Positions 42,635-56,277 of a stretch of 64,000 bases of DNA are shown here, piece after piece (the first letter of the stretch is position 1; each line of letters opens with the position of its first letter). The translations under genes and the position numbers were made by a program. Under the pieces are notes generated by a model that saw only the letters and a program-made list of their open reading frames with translations, was not told the origin of the DNA and made no database searches. Origin of the DNA: Sternotherus odoratus (taxonomy: Eukaryota; Chordata; Testudines; Kinosternidae). The stretch is from assembly GCA_032164245.1 (NCBI GenBank), contig JAVMKO010000003.1, positions 65,170,390 through 65,234,389 of the forward strand, written 5' to 3'.

Positions 42635-43999
42635 GGCTTTGTCTACACTAGTTTTGTTGGCAAAAGGCAGCTTTTGTGGGCAAAAGAGTGGAGGTGTACG
42701 CACTATGCTGCTCTTCCCAGTGACAAAACTTGCCTGCTTGGCCAACAAAAGAAAACTACCTCAACAAGAGGCGTAGAGCTTTGTGGCAATGTTAGATGGA
42801 CAAAAGTGTCAGTGTAGCTGCTGCGATTGTTACTTTGCTGTAACTGGCCTTGAGGAGGTATCACAGGATGCCCACTCTGACTGCTCTGCTCGCTGTCGCT
42901 GCCCTGCATCCAGCTACAGAAGCATGTGCCCTGCCCCACAGCTGAACAAGCTGTTCCTGGCAGCAAACACTCCTGCTTGGACTACAAGGGAGGGGGGTGG
43001 ATCTCCCTGGTCTGTGGGGAGGCTGTGGGAGAACTCAGAGGGAATCATGGAATCTTGTTCTTCCCAGCACTAGTAGCAGTCAGGCAGGGTGGGCTACTAG
43101 GGGGAACTGGGAGATTCTTGCTGAACCACCAGCTGAGTTTTCCCTGCCCATGTACTGGTCTCTGCTGAGCTGGGTGGGGGGATCAGGGGAGGACACCCAC
43201 TGTCTGTGCAACAGCTTCAACCTCGGGATTGGTTGTTTCTGGCTGCTGTCTGAACATGGAAACAGCGTACTAACAAAGTCACTCTCCCCCAACCCCACAC
43301 AATCTCATACATGTACTCCCCCAAATCACAAACTGGGTCACACACACATGCACACACACACTCTTGTGTGGACTTTTTGTGTTAGTGTTCTGCAATATCT
43401 GATCATGTTACCACAAGTGATACTTTAACACACTGTAAAGCACTTTACTTAGCCAGTGCACACAGCAATCATTGCAAGGTTCATAGCATGTGCATACAAA
43501 CAATGCCAGGCTCAGCCCACTACAGCAACACACATTACTGAGGTGCAGTGTTCCTATGCTCCCTTCTAGGCATCACCCAGCCAAGTAGACCCTTCCCTCC
43601 CTCTCGCCCCCCGCGGACTCCTCTTATAGCCTTGTGTTCATAACACACAGCACAACAGCAGTGCAGGATCCAAGCTTTATGACAAATGGCTGGATTGCAG
43701 GTTACCACTGGCAAACCAGTAGGATGTCCATGGAATGATGGGATTGAGCAACCATCATGTGATGTTGTACCTGCCCTCATGAGGCATTGCAAACCCTTCT
43801 CAAAGCACCTTATGGCCAGTTGCACAGCAGGATGGCTACCCACTGTGCACTGCTCCTAGCTGATGCAAGAGCTGCTATTGTGGATGTGCGCCGCCACCAC
43901 CACAAGAAGCATAGTGGAGACACACAACAGTGAAGTAATTACAGCAGTGGCTGTATGTTGGTGTAACTGGTGTCAACAAACTGTAGTGTAGACAAGGCC
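42635..43999. mobile_element. Non-autonomous Harbinger element, 1.37 kb, with TAA target duplication
   Basis: Ends GGCTTTGTCTACACTAG and, in reverse complement, GGCCTTGTCTACACTAC, with TAA directly repeated at 42632-42634 and 44000-44002. The interior has palindromic sub-terminal parts and a (CA)n run near 43341-43360. No transposase remains. Confidence 0.88.
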
Positions 44000-44002
44000 T
44001 AA

Positions 44003-44483
44003 GTGTGCAAACTCCACCCACATGCAACCAAACATGGAAGATAAACATGTACGTGAATCACAAACAATAATTAATTAAATGTCCAAGATGATGCATCGAT
44101 CCTTCAAAGAACATGTGGCATGGAAGAATTTGCTGTCAAAACTACTTTGCATAATGCGCAACCCCGATTTTCAGAAAGTGCAGAGCAGAGAAATCAGGTG
44201 TCAAATGGGGTAGTAGTCAGAATCAGTTGAAAATCTTGGCTTAGAAGCTGTTGAAAGCATAATTTAGAACTAAAATGGATGCTTTGGAACAGTGAAATAA
44301 GATATTAAAGGTGCGTGAAAAGAACTTCTGGGAACAGGAGGAAGAAATTCTTTGCATAAATAGGACACAGGATCCCACTCGGGCTCAAAACTAAAACACA
44401 GGGCATAACCCTGTTCTGGCCAGCACATATCCACCTCTGACAGATACCTGAAGGGTTTGTCTCTCTCTCACTTTTTGCCACTT
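44003..44483. other. Intergenic; nothing recognised
   Basis: No coding or repeat signature seen. Confidence 0.35.
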
Positions 44484-44790
44484 AAGCCCTGGTCTACGCT
44501 GGGGGAAGGATTGGTGGTGGAAATTGACCTAACATAAGCAACTTCAGCTACGCAAATAACATAGCTGAAGTCCACGTATTCAGGTCAACTTACCTCAGCG
44601 TCTTCATGGTGCTGAGTCTGCTGCTGCTGCTCTCCCATCTACTCCACTGCGCCTCTCACCGTGGTGGAGTTCTGGAGTCCATGGGAGAGCGCTCAGGGAT
44701 TAACTTATCACATCTAGATCAGACGCAATACATTGATCCCCGAAAGCTTGATCACTACCCGCCGATCTGGTGGGTAGTATAGGCCTGTCC
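44484..44790 (+). mobile_element. Harbinger-type MITE
   Basis: Ends AGCCCTGGTCTACGCTGGG and GGTAGTATAGGCCTGTCC. The interior (GACCTAACATAAGCAACTTC, GGTCAACTTACCTCAGCG, ATCACTACCCGCCGATCTGG) matches 8238-8506 and 34026-34300 but has an extra inverted block near 44560 and a CTG run. Confidence 0.72.
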
Positions 44791-47700
44791 TGAGTCTCAG
44801 TTAATGAACTGATACTCTCCTTTGGAGGTGCAAGGACAAATGGATTTTTGAAGAATTGTCCCTGATCACCTTAAAAAGAAGGAAGCTTAGCAGAGTTACC
44901 AAAGCCCTGTAGCAGCCCAATATTAAACACCTGTGTATCAAAATTTTTCCATTCACGTTTAACAGAAAATGGCTATTTTGTTGTAATGTCAATTTCTGCA
45001 AGAAATGTCAATTTTTGCAAGTTTTCAGGTTTTGGCAGGCAACACCTTTGGATTTTTTTTTTTTTTTTTTTTTTTTTTTGGTGGTTTCCAGCAAATTTTG
45101 GATGTCTGGAAGATTTTTTTTTTTTTTTTTTAATTTCTACCAAAACATTTACCCTGATCAACTGCATTTTTTTCAGTTTTGGTAGCTGAAAATTGACAAG
45201 GTTTTTAGATGAAAATTTGAACATTTCCACAGAAAAAAAAGTTTGACTAAAACAAATTTAAGTTTTATCAACATTTTTCACAGGAAAAAAAAATCATTTC
45301 CCCAGCCATTCTACTTTTTGGGGATCCCTTTTATAAGCTCTGGTTTTCTAATGACAATCAAGGTTTCCCTTTCAGAATGATTACTAAAGGAGAAAAATTG
45401 CTACATGAACCACGATCACATTGTGATAGAGCAGGAAATGGGACAAATAGAAGTTCTGTCTCTGCAGCACCAGGTCAAGTCTCAAAGGACCAGGAAGACA
45501 CCTTTAGAAGGGAGCATATAGCTCTGAATAAGGAAGATGCATGAAGAGATTTGAGAGGTGGTAATCTAGATCCTGACAACCAGGTGAGGTAAAGCTAGAA
45601 AAAGCAAGTCTTTGGAGTATGATGGAACTTGGTTTATCTTTTTTACTGACAGATTATTTGGATTGGGGTTGCTAATGTAAACATGGCAATCCAGGGACAG
45701 CTCTTTGTAGGGAGAGGGAATTAATTATATGCATACTGACAACTACTCAGAATAGAAATTGTATAATCCATGGAAAAACATATTTACTAACATTTTACTA
45801 TAATTTGTTTTAATAAGAAATTAAGAATCTCACTTCTAATGATAGGTTTGAGTGGGTCTTGTGGGGCAAGAGAAACAAAATGAAGTTTATGAAAGCACTG
45901 TAGGGCAGATCTTGAAGTTCTCTCCTCAGATTTGCTGTGGCTAGGTAATGAAAGCACAAGGTGGAAGAGATGGTAGACAGCTGATCCACAACTGAAATGT
46001 GTCTGTAGGATCAGTATCCATGGACAGGCAGAAGAAAAGATTCCCAGGAATGGATGATAATCATGTGGGAGCATGGAGTTAGAGAAGGGAGTAAAACAGG
46101 ATTCAGATTTGCAGTAAAAGCACCCAAAACATACTTTAAGGGAAAAAAACACCCATCTTTGGAATACGGATGGGAAAAGTTTATACTTGATTAGCAGCCA
46201 ACTGAATAGTGGTAACAATGAAAACAACTGACTTGGAAAAAGAAAGTTATAGCATCCAAACAATACGTAACTTGTGTCAATGGTAATCCCAAAATTTCAG
46301 TGACTTGCTCTTGAAGTCAGAGGTCTGAATTATCCTTGATTTTTTCCTTCGATTTCACGATCTTCAGTGCAGTGATGTCTTCATGTGTTTGTACAATACT
46401 GAGCACTAGAGTGCCCTGATCCTGACTGGGGCCTCTAGGCACCACTGTTACAAAAATATGACACTATAGTAAAAACAAGATTTGGCTAAATGTAAAAGAA
46501 AAGCATTCAGAAATAAAATTGATACACATACTATCTTAACTTGAAGATAGAAAAACAAATGCTTCTGAACATTTTTCCTAAGATGATAAAGTACTTTTTT
46601 ATTCATACCACAAAATTATGACAAAATGCTCCAGGCTACATCTTACTCTTAATAGTAATCAAATGTAATCCTTTCAAATAGGAAGTATATTTCTCTCTTG
46701 AAAACATGCTATTTGCATTTCCCTGCTAATACAGTTGCCAGGTTCCCTGGATAACCGCAAGAACTTCTAAGCAGTAGTTTCATTTTCCCCTTCAAATTTC
46801 AGGAAAGTATATATATTTTTTAAACCCTTGCACAGTTCCTTAGTTAAGTGTTTCATTTGTGTGAAACTGGTAAGACACCAAAAAAAAAAAAAAGTTCTAT
46901 ATTAATTTCATAGCAAGCTTGCAGTCCGTTTTTCTGTTGGAAAAATTCTGGAAAATGTAGTCATTGAATACTATGCTGTCTCCTTTAGAATCACTGTAGG
47001 AGAGAGTTGTACCAAAAGTGTTATCTTAAAGTTATAATAAGCAGATACTTAGACTTTGACATTCATCTCAACAGGATTTACTGAAAACAATGTATGAAGT
47101 CAGTAAAACAATATGAAGTCAGTGTGTGTATGGTTACATATGTTCTGAATGTTTTCATTTAATATCGTTGAACCTCTCCAGATAGCCTAAGTTTGAAATC
47201 AGTAACTGTTTGTCCTTTTAAAATAACGTTATAAAAGGGGAGATGACATTAGAGCAGTTGCAGCTAATCAAGATGCCCTCACTTGTGTATTCAGTCTGAC
47301 TGGTTAATGTTATTCCAGATCTTAGTAACAGACCTTAGAAAAGTTAAATAGTGGAAACTTACAGTTTATGTGTCTGTTCATAGCCAATCATGAGCCAGCA
47401 TTTCTTTTGTAACAATATGTACATTTCATTACTTGACCAATTGGATGAATTCACTTCCAAATGCACCTCAAGAAGTTTCCTTTGCAAGCTTGCTGTCACT
47501 TTTCACGTGTATATTGCCTTTATATCAAACAGCCTTTCAAAAAAAGAATGTCAGGTCATAAAAAGATTGTGGGCAATCCAACAAAACAATCAAATCAGAA
47601 GGATAGAATATATGAGAAGACTACAGTAATTTGACCAGAAGTTGAGAAAAAGACCATTTCTGTGGAGCTATTATATGTTCACTTTTGATAATGTAATTTT

Positions 47701-50091
47701 TTAAAAATAAAACCCCTCATATGTTGATCAGTGTGTCATATAAATATTCATTTGATTGCCTTATTAAGCCAAATACACCAAATGAATGTCAAAACTCATT
47801 GAAAATGTCAATATACCTTAAAATGGTATGTTGCTAGGTAGAAAATGCTGTACATTCATATAATCTCTTTACCACCATGTGCAAGTTTAAGATATGCTGA
47901 AGTCCTCAATGGGATTTGACATACTTTATTGTTGAAACAAATGTGACATTAAAATAAATAAACTATAAAGAAAATCTGCATATAACATTCCTTACCTTTT
48001 GGGTTGCAGAATAATTGCTAGCCATTTCCAACTCTAAATTAAAAGACTTTTACCATTTTCATGACATTTTATATAGCCCATAAAAATGCATGTATAATAG
48101 GTCACAAAGAGGTGGTAGGTAGCATATAATTATAAAAAACCTTGGATTTCTGATATAATTAGTTTGCTAAAAATATGTACTAAAATGAAAGGTAGGATGC
48201 AGACATTGTGGTATAAGTTCATTATCTTTGGTAAAATGTTCTCATTTTATTTATAGCCATATTTGTGCTGATATCCATTTTGCCCATGGTCTGCTATTAC
48301 TTATGCCAACAGGAAACATTTAAGTGAATTTAAACAGTATTAGATTATTCAGTACAATCATGACTCTCGTCATACATTCTTTTAGGATGCTGCTAGCACG
48401 TATGGAAAAATGAGTGACTACTACTATCTACTGTGACTTACTACTGCTTTAACACTGTAAAATAACTTTGCTAATTCTTGCCGTTAGAAAAAAATATTTT
48501 TTTAAAAAAAGGAAGGGGTCAACATTCTGAGAACAGTCAATTCTAAAAAACTGAAGTAAAAATATCAAGTATTTTGTAGTTTAATACAATTGCTAAAATA
48601 GAAATTTACACTGGGGCTTAACTGAAATGTGATACTATGACCCATCTAAGTAAATAACAAAAGAGGACCACAGAGAACATCAACAAATCTCAAGATGTTC
48701 AAGAGATGGTCTGTCTTAAATGATCACTGCCATGACTAATATCTAATGGAAGGCTCGATTCTCTTACACCGTTGACATCAACGGATATCCTGCTTTACAG
48801 CAACGTAATTGAGAGGAAAATCAGGTTCTGATTTTAATGCAGAACTCTCCAAGGATAGATCACAAACTGTGAAGTCACAATGGAGTTAGGATGTTCTTCA
48901 TTATAACTGATCATATTAACAATGCAATCATGATAATCTGAACCTAAATTAATCATGCAAGATTACTCTTCCAGATAGCTATTAATTACACTAAATCAAT
49001 TTGGATAATCAAAGGAATTTTCAATATCCCTATGACATTCAGAGACTCCAGGTTGTGCTGGATTCACACAAACACACCACATCACCACTGCTCACAGTGC
49101 AGCATTCAATTCTACCATAGAACCAATCTTTGTATTTACCTTTTACTTATTAAATATTTGATTTAATACTGGAAATTTTGGGATCATAATTCTGATGAAG
49201 AATAAGGACTTAAATGTTTTTCTACATTCCTTGTTTCAAGTACTTTTTCTAAAAAGAGAGAGACTAACAGGCAATAGCAACACATTCCGCTGGTAAAGAG
49301 CTTGATTCGGTTTTGTAACCCTATTCACTGAAGCAGTTCCCAGTAGTCATATTGAAGACAATGTAATAACTTACATGAGTAAGGGGAAAGGATCAGATCT
49401 ACGATCTCAGCATAAAAACACATTGTGTCTAATCAAGTCTTAGTTCTTATAGCAATGGAAATAATACATGGGTAACAGTCAAATAGGAAATTACATTTGA
49501 CCCAGTATTGACCTCGTGTTATTTTCATTATCATCAAGAACAAAACGAAGGGATACCTGTAATTCCTGTACTAACCAAGTCTGATGTTCCAATCATTCTC
49601 AGTGAACATGGCACTTTCAAAAACAAAATTTGCAAGTTAAAAAATAATTCAGACTCCAAATTATTTAACCTTGATGTTTAAAAGGGTTTAATGCAAAACT
49701 GCCCCTGAAGAGCACAATGATTTTTAAAAAGTTTTTTTTTTATTATTAAAAAAGTGATAAAAATGGAAGATGCAAAAGTGGGAAGAGGACTAATACACTT
49801 AATATATGTACTTGCACCAGCGAAAGTCATGCTCTTAATGAGTCATTAGTGACTTCATCACTGATCATTTATGATCTTTATCATGTACAAATGTAGTAAA
49901 CCACTCCCCACTGTTGCAGTGCTCTTGTATGTGCAACACATGTATTAAAAAGTCACAAATCTTAGCGCCCAATATTCCTAGGGGCTGATCGCCCTTAGAT
50001 TCCATAGTAAGATCAGGCTCCCAGTCTAAAACAAATTTATGCTCTTCCCAGATAATTTAGTGGTCAAAGTCTGAAGAATTTAGAGAGCCTG
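44791..50091. other. Intergenic and BEND3 3' untranslated region
   Basis: No coding exon recognised. Poly-T runs at 45052-45079 and 45113-45131. On the minus strand AATAAA occurs at 48246-48251, 47925-47930 and 46598-46603. Given a human BEND3 3'UTR of about 3 kb, any of these could end the transcript; the sequence alone does not decide. Confidence 0.45.
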
Positions 50092-52344
50092 TCACTTTTT
50101 TGCTTTCTTGGCTTTTTTCAGTATGTCACACTTTTTCCTGTTGGGACGCCGACATCTTTCATCAATGCTTGGTATACATTCATAATGCCATACTTCCTCC
50201 ATTTTCTCCACGGGGTAAACTGCTTCAACATAATGACGGATCAGTCTGAGTCTGGTGGGGTCAAGTTGCTTCTTGTTACAAGCACCTGAATGGTTATATT
50301 GCAGTCTGAGATTCTCTGGAGTAAAGAGCTCTGGAAAGAGTCTTACTAGAAGCCGGGCAGCAAAGTTTCCCACAGAAAGGCTCTGCTGTACTATCTCTCT
50401 TACCTCTTTATCAGACAGCATGTACAGAGAAGGCACAGGGAAGTCTGGAGAAGGAACAACAAGTTCATCAAGTGGTATCTTGCAAAAATCTTTGCTGCTT
50501 CTTTCTGGCGGCAGTGGTGGCCCTTCAAATTCTTCTCTGAATCTTTCTGGGTTTATTGCATAGGTAAGAAATTCTCTTCTCTCAGGCCCCGGCACATGAA
50601 CTTTCCGCTGCTGTTGGTATGTGCGCCTCTGTTCAGTATCCCTGCGTCGACATCTCTCATCAAGCTTCCCAACAAATTCCAATGTCCATACTCGATCGTT
50701 CTTTGCTCTGGGGTACAATATTTGCACGTAGTGTCGAATTAATTTAATCCTGGTTGGATCAAGTTGTTTCTTGCCTAGTGATCCGCTACAGTTGTATTGC
50801 TTCCTTAGATTTTCATGAGTAAACAGTTCAGGGAATAAGTGAACAAGCAATCGAGATGCAAAGTTTCCTATGGACAGACTGCTTTCATATATATTTTTAA
50901 TTTGTTCCTTGTTCAACAGGTAATCCGGGATAGGACCATCAAAATCAGGCGGGGGAATGTCAAGTTTATCAAAGTCTATGGGCACAAGCCAAATCTTTTT
51001 TGACCTTCTTCCTGGCCTTTCATATTCAAAGCTGTCTTCCACCTTTATGATAGATACATCATCAGGCAAACTAGAAGAATCATAGCAGTCATCTCTCATC
51101 TGTTCACACTCACTACCATCCATATACATACTTTCAAGTTCATCATTTATTCGCTGGGCACACTGCTGCAACCATGCCTCCTCTTCCTGCACATCGGGAA
51201 AGTAAATTTCGGTGTACCTTCGAATTATCTGAAGTCGATGAGGATCCAGCTCTTGCTTCCCAGAATCTCCATAGCAGTTATATCGTTCAGCCAGGTTCCT
51301 GTGGTCGAAGAGCTCAGGAAACAATCTGTGTAACAAAAACACAGAAAACTCCCCAGGGGATGAAGCTTCATCTAAAAATTCATTGAGATCCTGAGCATCC
51401 AGAACATAATCTGAGGTGGTGGCATTATCCCTGTCCAGAGACAAAGCTTCCTCCTGCTCTTTATCCTCAATGAAATGAGAGGACTCTACCTGTTCGGCCT
51501 CATAAAAACTGGATGACTGCACACTTTGCTGACTATTTTCCATTTCTCTTTGTGCCCAAAACCTATTGAAAAAGTCATTAAGTTGCGGCAAACACTCCAC
51601 CTGCCACACAGCATTGTTCTTCACAGAAGGATAACAAACTTCCACATAGTTTCGGATAAGCTGCAGATGAAGTGATTCGAGTTTCTTTTTGTTAAGGAAG
51701 CCACATGTGCTGCAGCTCCTATTGAACTCATCATCGCTGAAGAGCTCTGGGAAAAGCTGAACTAGTAACCGGCAAGCCAAATCTCCACCTGAGGTGCTCT
51801 GATCCATGATCTGTTTGAGTTCTGCAGTGGTCAGCTGGTACTCTGGGGGAGGCCTGAACTCTGCTACAGACTCTGTTGGGCTGACGTGCTTTTTAATTCT
51901 GCTGACCTCAAGAGACAACAGGTCAACCTTGCTGTGAAGCTGAGTCATATTGGAATTCAGGGTGTTAAGAGTGTAAAACATTTTCTGTATCAAAGAATAT
52001 ATGTTTGGATCAGAATCTGCAGAGGAAGCTGTAACAGCGATGGTAGCAGCAGAATCCCTTTTGCGTTGATCACTCAAACTCCGCAGATGGGAGGGGCTGC
52101 TTGGATTGACCTTTTCAAACAGCTCATAAGAAGAAAACTGCTCCACCCCTGGTGTGCTCTTCTTCTCTGTAATTTTGTGTGAGATGCCATATAGAGGTTT
52201 CTTATAGGATGGAGTGGTCATGTCATTGAAGGGTTCTTCTTCACAGAGCCAGGTTATATTGGGATTCTTGTTCTTGTTAGGCTGCTCTACGTTTACCTGG
52301 GTGGGTGACCCAACATCTCGGTTCTTCATGTTTGATATGAAGCT
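50092..52344 (-). CDS. BEND3: BEND3 last exon: four BEN domains
   Basis: BEND3 is a nuclear, heterochromatin-associated transcriptional repressor that binds DNA through BEN domains. The exon begins after a TTACAG acceptor (52345-52350, minus) with SFISNMKNRD and encodes 750 residues to TAA. With the two small upstream exons the protein is 825 residues (human 828). Four BEN domains lie at about residues 250-345, 395-485, 555-650 and 720-810, each with a LxxxLFPELF core and an IRxYVE.xYP motif. IIKVEDSF places a sumoylation consensus Lys at about 509, matching human K512. The sequence is highly conserved and undamaged. The frame is open 33 codons further upstream, but that is intron. Confidence 0.97.
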   Translation of the reverse strand, partial: SFISNMKNRDVGSPTQVNVEQPNKNKNPNITWLCEEEPFNDMTTPSYKKPLYGISHKITEKKSTPGVEQFSSYELFEKVNPSSPSHLRSLSDQRKRDSAATIAVTASSADSDPNIYSLIQKMFYTLNTLNSNMTQLHSKVDLLSLEVSRIKKHVSPTESVAEFRPPPEYQLTTAELKQIMDQSTSGGDLACRLLVQLFPELFSDDEFNRSCSTCGFLNKKKLESLHLQLIRNYVEVCYPSVKNNAVWQVECLPQLNDFFNRFWAQREMENSQQSVQSSSFYEAEQVESSHFIEDKEQEEALSLDRDNATTSDYVLDAQDLNEFLDEASSPGEFSVFLLHRLFPELFDHRNLAERYNCYGDSGKQELDPHRLQIIRRYTEIYFPDVQEEEAWLQQCAQRINDELESMYMDGSECEQMRDDCYDSSSLPDDVSIIKVEDSFEYERPGRRSKKIWLVPIDFDKLDIPPPDFDGPIPDYLLNKEQIKNIYESSLSIGNFASRLLVHLFPELFTHENLRKQYNCSGSLGKKQLDPTRIKLIRHYVQILYPRAKNDRVWTLEFVGKLDERCRRRDTEQRRTYQQQRKVHVPGPERREFLTYAINPERFREEFEGPPLPPERSSKDFCKIPLDELVVPSPDFPVPSLYMLSDKEVREIVQQSLSVGNFAARLLVRLFPELFTPENLRLQYNHSGACNKKQLDPTRLRLIRHYVEAVYPVEKMEEVWHYECIPSIDERCRRPNRKKCDILKKAKKAKK

Positions 52345-55300
52345 CTGTAAATCAACAAATGTTGTATTAGTAAGACAGTTTGCTTTAAAATAATAGATAC
52401 AAATTTGTGTTCCACAGATAGGTGTCATTAAATAAATATTCACTGCCTAATTTTCATCAACGAATCCAACTGAATCCAATCAACGAATCAAATAACTCAA
52501 CTTCAGAAACGTATTGAATTAAAACAATCACCAAACGTGCTTTATAGGGAAAGTATTTTACTTCTTTGTTCATGAACTCTGATATGGGATAACTATACAA
52601 TTATAATACTTAGCATTTTGACCCAGAGAGCTTTAAATGATATAATTACCTCCCACTTTGTGTCTGAGGAGTGGCAGAGAGGTTGAGTGGCAGTAAGTCA
52701 GTGGCAGAGCCAAGAACAGAATTCAGGTTTTCTGACTCCTAATCCTGTGACCTAGCCCCAACCTCACTGCTCCTCCAACTGTATTTTAATGTTTCATTAC
52801 TCTCCCTACTACCAGTTAAAGAGGACACTGTGAGCCTACAGTCTTGCTACAGGTGTGTTAATTTTTTCTCCTTTGGCTCTGAAAAATGTAAGCAAGTATT
52901 TATCCCCAGCCTCCGGCGGTCCAATTCAGGGACAACTCTACGATGCCAACCCAATTTAAAAAAACCCAATACAATTAATGAAAAGGCCTTTAAAAATGAA
53001 AGTAGAATGATCTGTTTCTGAAAGGCAGAAACATTTGTATTCATTGAGTTCCTCATGCTTCTAAACCAGCTAGTAGTGAACCCTTTAAGAATTCATGCTT
53101 TAAATTATTTTGAAGCACTGCATTTCCTAACTGTTCCTCATTGTTTGAGTTCTGAAGCAAATGTTTTCATTAATTCACTGTAAATATTTAGCTCATCATT
53201 TATTTATTTTTGCAAGCACATGAATATTGTGAATAACTCTTAGAAAATTAAGTAGGTGAACAACAACAAAAACATTACAATACACAGAACTCAAAAACAT
53301 GTGAGAACACACACACACACATTTTGAATCTGACCATATTGAATTTTCCTCAGCTTGCTATACAGAATATTAATTAGACAATAAATGAAGAACTTGCATT
53401 CAAATATTAAAAAAGCAATGAAATACAGACTATGGGCCTGAGGTTAAGAGATGATGAGCAACTGTAAGTCCCATCCTAGGATTGGGCCCTTATACTGTGG
53501 ATCTTCTCTGAAAAAGAACAGTGTAAAACAAATGGCAGCAGCTTATTACTCAGCTACTCTCCTTCCTATGTGTATTCACACTCATATCTGCTTACCCTAG
53601 TGACAAAAATAAGTTTACACTACTTTTTAGTCCTATAAGCAATGCAGAGCCCAAACATGTAGGGGAGATCAAGCTGGGTTCTATTCTAGCTCATTCCTCA
53701 TCACTAGAATACACTAAATCCCAATTGTCTTGCCCATTTACACAAGTGTAACCCCAGTGAAGACAAGTTTATGAGCACACAGAAGACCATGAGGTTGCAC
53801 AGGTGATAAGTGAGGGCGCCCATGGGTTCAATTTCGAGTGCAGAATCCTATCAGCAGTGATAAGGTTAAGACGCTTGATTTTCAGATCCCAGCTGATTCT
53901 GCAGGGATAGCAATTAGAAACTTTTCTCTCGAGTTTTACTTGTAAACAAAGCACATGTGAGATGGACTAAATGAGACATGATAAACATGGAGCAACATCA
54001 AAACATCATTTTTCAAAGAAGTGCCCTTGTTAAGTGGGACGACGTGACCTAAATAAAGCACCTATAATAAGATTCAGTAATACCAAAGCACAACAGACAG
54101 AATTAAGAACAGGGATCTCTGGCTTTACAGATAAAAAAAATAATCAGTAGTATAAAGAAATTTGAACATACAGTGAAACTTTCTCTTATTTGGTAATCTC
54201 ATGTCTTCAGAGGCTGCCCCAACGTATCCTCACATATAAAGAGCACAATTTGGCTCCATTTTTGTTAGAAGGCTTCTTATGATAAGCAAATCATTTGTTA
54301 GTCCTTTTCAGGTTTCATCAGAGGTATTTTTGTGTTCAATGAAGCAATAAAACATGACAATCTGAGGGTAGTCCTGATTAATGCTCAGCTGAAGCGAAGA
54401 GGCAGGAACAAGGCAGTACCTGGGAAGTGTATTAATCGGCATGGAGTCATCATCTAAAGTGCCTTATTGCCCTTCTAAAATGAACACATAAAAGTTAACA
54501 TTCTTGGGATCGGATGAGGCCCTTCGGAAGAAAAGAAGTGCTTACGCTGAGTGCTTAAAAAGATTATCAGATTACTGTACTACCAAAAAAATTACAAGGC
54601 AGATTGTTCTATATGAGCTACAGGCACATAATATCATGCTGCTTACAATGCTATAGGAAGCTACTGCATTACATATTGTAGCTAAGCTTTTCATAGTATA
54701 TTTTAGGACCACAGGCCCAGATTTTAAAAAGTATTTAGGCTTTGTTCAGTTCAGCATTGGCAAGTCTTAAAAGCTCATTTTAAAAAGTGGCTCAGGCACT
54801 TATGGGCCCAAGTCCCAATGACTTACTCAAAATATCTAACAACTTGATTTTTTGGTCACCGCCAGAACTGGAAAGTAGAGAGAGGCGCACAAATAAAAAA
54901 CATTAGTATTAAAAAAAAGTTAGCCTCTCAAAGGTTCTGTTAGAACTTCAGACTAAGATTTGGTTGGTTATTTATTCTAAACATACTGATTCATGACTAG
55001 TCAGTTGAGGATAAATTTTCATGATAGTTATTGGGTTGGGTTCTGGCCCCATTGTAAATCCTAGGCAACTATCAACTTCAAAAAACTTCTAGATTTAGAG
55101 TGGTGAAATTTCACTGAGATCAGAATCTGTCCCACTGTACATGATCTGGAAAAATTACAGCCCTGGTCTGGCAATTGGGTTAACCCATAGGGATCTGATT
55201 GCAGGACTGGGGCCTAAATTTCTAATGAAAATACTAACAAAATCTTTACTTTAGGGACATGAGAGGGGGAGGAGGGGTCTATAATCACAGACCCAGTTAA

Positions 55301-55598
55301 TCCAAACCAGTCTGAGAATTCCATGTTTATAAGCATTATTAGAAACAAATAATTGCTTCAGATAAAAACAATTAATGGTGAAATTTATGCTGTAAAATGG
55401 GATACTGCTCACATCATTACAAAATACCCAGAGAAGCAGTATGGGTAAACTAGGCTAAGATTATATTGATGTTGGACTATAAACATATTAACTGCTGGTG
55501 TGAGTTGATTTAAGAGTTGTGCTCTGCTTACACCAACAGTAAATTTGACCCATTAAATCTGAACAGTGCATCATGCATAGCCACAGGTAGAGAATCAC
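52345..55598. other. BEND3 intron; no gene seen
   Basis: AT-rich with a short CA repeat near 53310-53321. No recognised mobile element. Confidence 0.4.
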
Positions 55599-55822
55599 CT
55601 CTTGAGTAAAGCGTCTTTTCTTCACACTGGGTAAAACCTCTTGCTGGCTCCCTGAACCATCACAACCAAGTGAGGTCTGTTTCCGTTTGTTGGAATTGTG
55701 TAGGCAAGTAACTGAGCCATCCAGTGAGTGTTCCTCAGGAGATCTGGATGTCACGGAGCAGTCAAGGGCTTCATCTTCATTTTCTGTTTCTACTTTCACA
55801 AGATTATTTTTTATACTTTTAA
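55599..55822 (-). CDS. BEND3: BEND3 coding exon 2
   Basis: 224 bases between TTTGGTAG and GTGATT (minus strand). It completes a split Val codon and reads KSIKNNLVKVETENEDEALD, then CSVTSRSPEEHSLDGSV, a basic NKRKQ, and VKKRRFTQE. VKVE gives a sumoylation-type Lys at residue 21 (human K20), and the basic clusters suit a nuclear localisation signal. It ends phase 0 for the large exon. Confidence 0.93.
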
Positions 55823-56277
55823 CTACCAAAAAAAAAAAAAAAAGGTTTAGAACAATCAAGCACTTCCTCCAGAAATTTGTGATATCCTTAGAGAAATGTA
55901 CTTTCTGTTTGTTCTTCTGAAACTGCCTTTTGAATAGTGTCATTATTATTTATCTAATGGCAACACCTTGAAGCCTCAAGCCCCGAAGTCGGGGCACCAT
56001 TGTGGTAAGAACTATACAAACATATAGTAAATGACAGTTCCTTCCCCAAAGAGCCTAAAAGACAATATATAGCAAGTGAGTAGGCAGGTAGTACAGCAGG
56101 CAGGAGTTGGGAGGAGGGAGGATGATGGGTAACAAAAATAATAATGGGATGTTTGAGCAGCTAACTTTGTTATAATCTTTGCTTTATCACAATGCATTCA
56201 TCATCTAAATATACAAAGTCTTCATACAACTAGTATTTTTTGTCTGACTAGAAAATAAACAAGAAATAGCATTTTAC
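55823..56277. other. BEND3 intron between coding exons 1 and 2
   Basis: Small intron; begins GTAAAATG and ends in a poly-T tract before TTGGTAG (minus strand). Confidence 0.6.

Noticed and set aside
53780..53890. Possible tRNA-like B box (GGGTTCAATTTC)
   Set aside because: No A box or cloverleaf pairing could be found around it.
55488..55943. Whole 151-codon frame as a separate gene
   Set aside because: Only 55599-55822 is coding (BEND3 exon 2); the ends are intron read-through past splice sites.
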